In this document: positions 29,887-31,165 of the stretch, piece by piece
Position numbering within the stretch: position 1 is the first letter of the stretch
Layout: each line of letters starts with the position of its first letter
Assembly (NCBI GenBank): GCA_927911515.1
Contig: CAKMQH010000007.1
Location: 1 to 31,165 of the forward strand
Direction of reading: 5' to 3'
Length of the DNA stretch: 31,165 nucleotides
From: an uncultured Neisseria sp.
GTDB lineage: Bacteria > Pseudomonadota > Gammaproteobacteria > Burkholderiales > Neisseriaceae
Translations under genes and position numbers: made by a program
Notes under the pieces: model-generated
What the model was told of the DNA's origin: nothing
Databases searched by the model: none
The model's input: the letters and a program-made list of their open reading frames with translations, nothing else

Positions 29887-30212
29887 GTAAAACCTACACC
29901 GTGGAAGAGGCAGCAGAATACTGCAAATGCCACGCCGAAACCATCCGACAATATATCCGTAAAGGGATGCTAGAGGCCAGCCGACCAGGCCGCCGTTATT
30001 GTATTACCCAAGCCGCACTTGACGTTTTCCTGATGCAAAAAGAAAATGAACAGGTGCAGGCTTCGCTCGAACACAGGAGCAAAGCAAAATGCCGATCTAC
30101 TTACGAAAAGGCGTTTACTACGTCGATATTAGGACAGAAAGCGGCCGCAGAATTAGACAGTCTGCTGGCACTAAAAACAAGCAGGAAGCGCAAAGGCTGC
30201 ACAATAAATTGA
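29883..30212 (+). CDS. xis: Excisionase-like helix-turn-helix protein
   Basis: MSKTYTVEEAAEYCKCHAET, IRQYIRKGMLEASRPGRRYC, ITQAALDVFL: a MerR/excisionase-type winged helix (residues about 5-50), typical of recombination directionality factors and DNA-binding helix-turn-helix 17 proteins. 109 residues as read. The last 40 overlap the integrase start in another frame, so the true end may differ. Overlaps the preceding stop (ATGA). Confidence 0.75.
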   Translation: MSKTYTVEEAAEYCKCHAETIRQYIRKGMLEASRPGRRYCITQAALDVFLMQKENEQVQASLEHRSKAKCRSTYEKAFTTSILGQKAAAELDSLLALKTSRKRKGCTIN

Positions 30213-31165
30213 CATACGAGTTATGGCAGCATGAGCATTTTGACGAAAAACCGAAACGGCTGTGGGAGGAGGCCGCAGTCAAATGGATTGAAGAGAATGG
30301 CAGCAAGAAAAGCATCGGGAACGATTTGTGCAGATTGCGTGGTCTGCCGGAACTGCGCGGGGTTTACCTGCATCACTTGACCCGTGATTTCATCATGGAT
30401 ACCGTCGCAAAAAAGAACTGCTCCGACAGCACGAAAAACCGTTATCTTGCGCTGATTCGCGCCATACTGAACAAAGCCGTCAAGGAATGGGGGTGGTTGG
30501 AAAGGGCTCCCCATCTGACGCTTTATCGAGAGCCTAAACGGCGGATCCGCTGGCTGACGAAAGATGAGGCAAATAGATTGATTGCCTCCTTGCCCGACTA
30601 TATGGCCGAAATGGTCATATTCAGCTTATCCACGGGATTGCGCCAGCGCAATGTTTTGGATTTGGAATGGCAGCAAGTGGATTTGACGGGAAGAACCGCA
30701 TGGATACATCCTGACGAAAGCAAATCAGGCAAGGCGATAGGTGTTGCCCTGAATGATACGGCCATAGGGGTAATATCAAGGCAGATGGGGAAGCATTCCC
30801 GATTTGTCTTTACTTATTCCAATGGACGAAAAGTTCAAAGCATCAGCTCGAGGATTTGGAAAAACGCCTTGGAAAAGGCAGGAATTTCAGATTTCCGCTG
30901 GCACGATCTTCGGCACACGTGGGCAAGCTGGCTGGTTCAGTCTGGCGTGCCGTTGTCCGCCTTACAGGAGATGGGTGGTTGGGAAAGCGTTGAGATGGTA
31001 CGCCGTTACGCACATTTGTCGGCGGAACATCTTCAAGCCCATGCCGAGGTATTGGACGGTATCGGGCTATGTAAAGACACAAATTGGACACAGTGCCGAC
31101 TCGAAAAAAATGCCCAGCTTACGCAAGTCGTTGATTTGATTGGTGGGTCCGGTGGGGTTCGAACC
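30089..31165 (+). CDS. int: Tyrosine integrase, open beyond the window edge
   Basis: From ATG 30089 the frame stays open to the last base (359 codons). N-terminal beta-rich arm-binding region (MPIYLRKGVYYVDIRTESGR), core-binding helices, then the catalytic domain: Arg185 (STGLRQRN), a Lys in SKSGKAIG, His272 and Arg275 (WHDLRHTWA), Trp298 (GGWES) and Tyr307 (RRYAHLS). After LDGIGLCKDT the tail enters the tRNA 3' end and reads GGSGGVRT, a tail seen in many integrases next to tRNA genes. It overlaps the excisionase gene by 124 bases. It should integrate and excise the element at that tRNA. Confidence 0.88.
   Translation, partial: MPIYLRKGVYYVDIRTESGRRIRQSAGTKNKQEAQRLHNKLTYELWQHEHFDEKPKRLWEEAAVKWIEENGSKKSIGNDLCRLRGLPELRGVYLHHLTRDFIMDTVAKKNCSDSTKNRYLALIRAILNKAVKEWGWLERAPHLTLYREPKRRIRWLTKDEANRLIASLPDYMAEMVIFSLSTGLRQRNVLDLEWQQVDLTGRTAWIHPDESKSGKAIGVALNDTAIGVISRQMGKHSRFVFTYSNGRKVQSISSRIWKNALEKAGISDFRWHDLRHTWASWLVQSGVPLSALQEMGGWESVEMVRRYAHLSAEHLQAHAEVLDGIGLCKDTNWTQCRLEKNAQLTQVVDLIGGSGGVRT
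31141..31165 (-). tRNA. 3' end of a tRNA gene or its att copy (partial)
   Basis: On the minus strand the bases read GGTTCGAACCCCAC, CGGACCC, A, CCA: T-loop GTTCGAA, the 3' T-stem CCCAC, the 3' acceptor strand and encoded CCA, with A76 at 31141. The 5' acceptor would be GGGTCCG. The amino acid cannot be told from these 25 bases; G1 and discriminator A are compatible with, for example, Lys. It is the likely attachment site. Confidence 0.7.

Noticed and set aside
1..31165. CRISPR array, insertion sequence or rRNA gene
   Set aside because: No regularly spaced repeats, no transposase-like protein with terminal repeats, and the boxA-like site at 25.34 kb is not followed by rRNA.

Overview
The window looks like most of an integrated conjugative element (or integrated conjugative plasmid) in a commensal Neisseria or close relative. 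Four things support this. The 12-mer AGGTCGTCTGAA, the DNA uptake sequence dialect of the N. mucosa/N. sicca group, occurs at least seven times, next to one AGGCCGTCTGAA. Several genes are typical of Neisseria: fitAB, an epsilon/zeta toxin pair like those of gonococcal conjugative plasmids, and umuDC. The right edge is a tyrosine integrase running into the 3' end of a tRNA gene. The left end of the element lies outside the window.

Layout. 1-8.7 kb: a VirB-type type IV secretion operon (virB6, two small membrane proteins, a VirB7-like lipoprotein, virB8, virB9, virB10, virB11, a membrane protein, ssb, virD4). 8.8-14.4 kb: DNA processing (TraC-like primase, an unknown protein, MobC-like relaxosome protein, MOBP relaxase). 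14.5-20 kb: maintenance and stress genes (fitAB, serine resolvase, epsilon/zeta, umuDC, two tiny genes). 20-22.2 kb: a putative structured RNA, a leftward DNA methylase-like operon, then a 67-bp-stem hairpin and further hairpins leading into an RP4-type nic sequence, which I take as oriT. 22.2-22.9 kb: a tiny ORF with a perfect ribosome binding site and a TraK-like gene. 22.9-27.4 kb: accessory module with a replication-like gene, a Cro/CI-like switch, a boxA-like antitermination site, a highly structured leader of about 450 nt, and small unknown genes. 27.4-31.2 kb: trbM, traL, traM, three small genes (the last excisionase-like) and the integrase.

How it fits together (inference). Relaxase, MobC and TraK act at oriT; VirD4 couples the complex to the VirB channel; primase and SSB serve the transferred strand. 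The CI-like repressor appears to bind the same dyad at its own promoter region and about 0.85 kb downstream at a promoter feeding the boxA leader, as in a phage-like switch. FitAB and zeta would stabilise the element. Three proteins (primase, the unknown protein at 11.9 kb, zeta toxin) share a C-terminal motif that may be a transfer signal.

Quality warning. At least thirteen genes carry a single-base frameshift, many in homopolymers and nearly all restored by one base. This looks more like residual sequencing error than decay, so the frameshifted genes are reported over their reconstructed extents.
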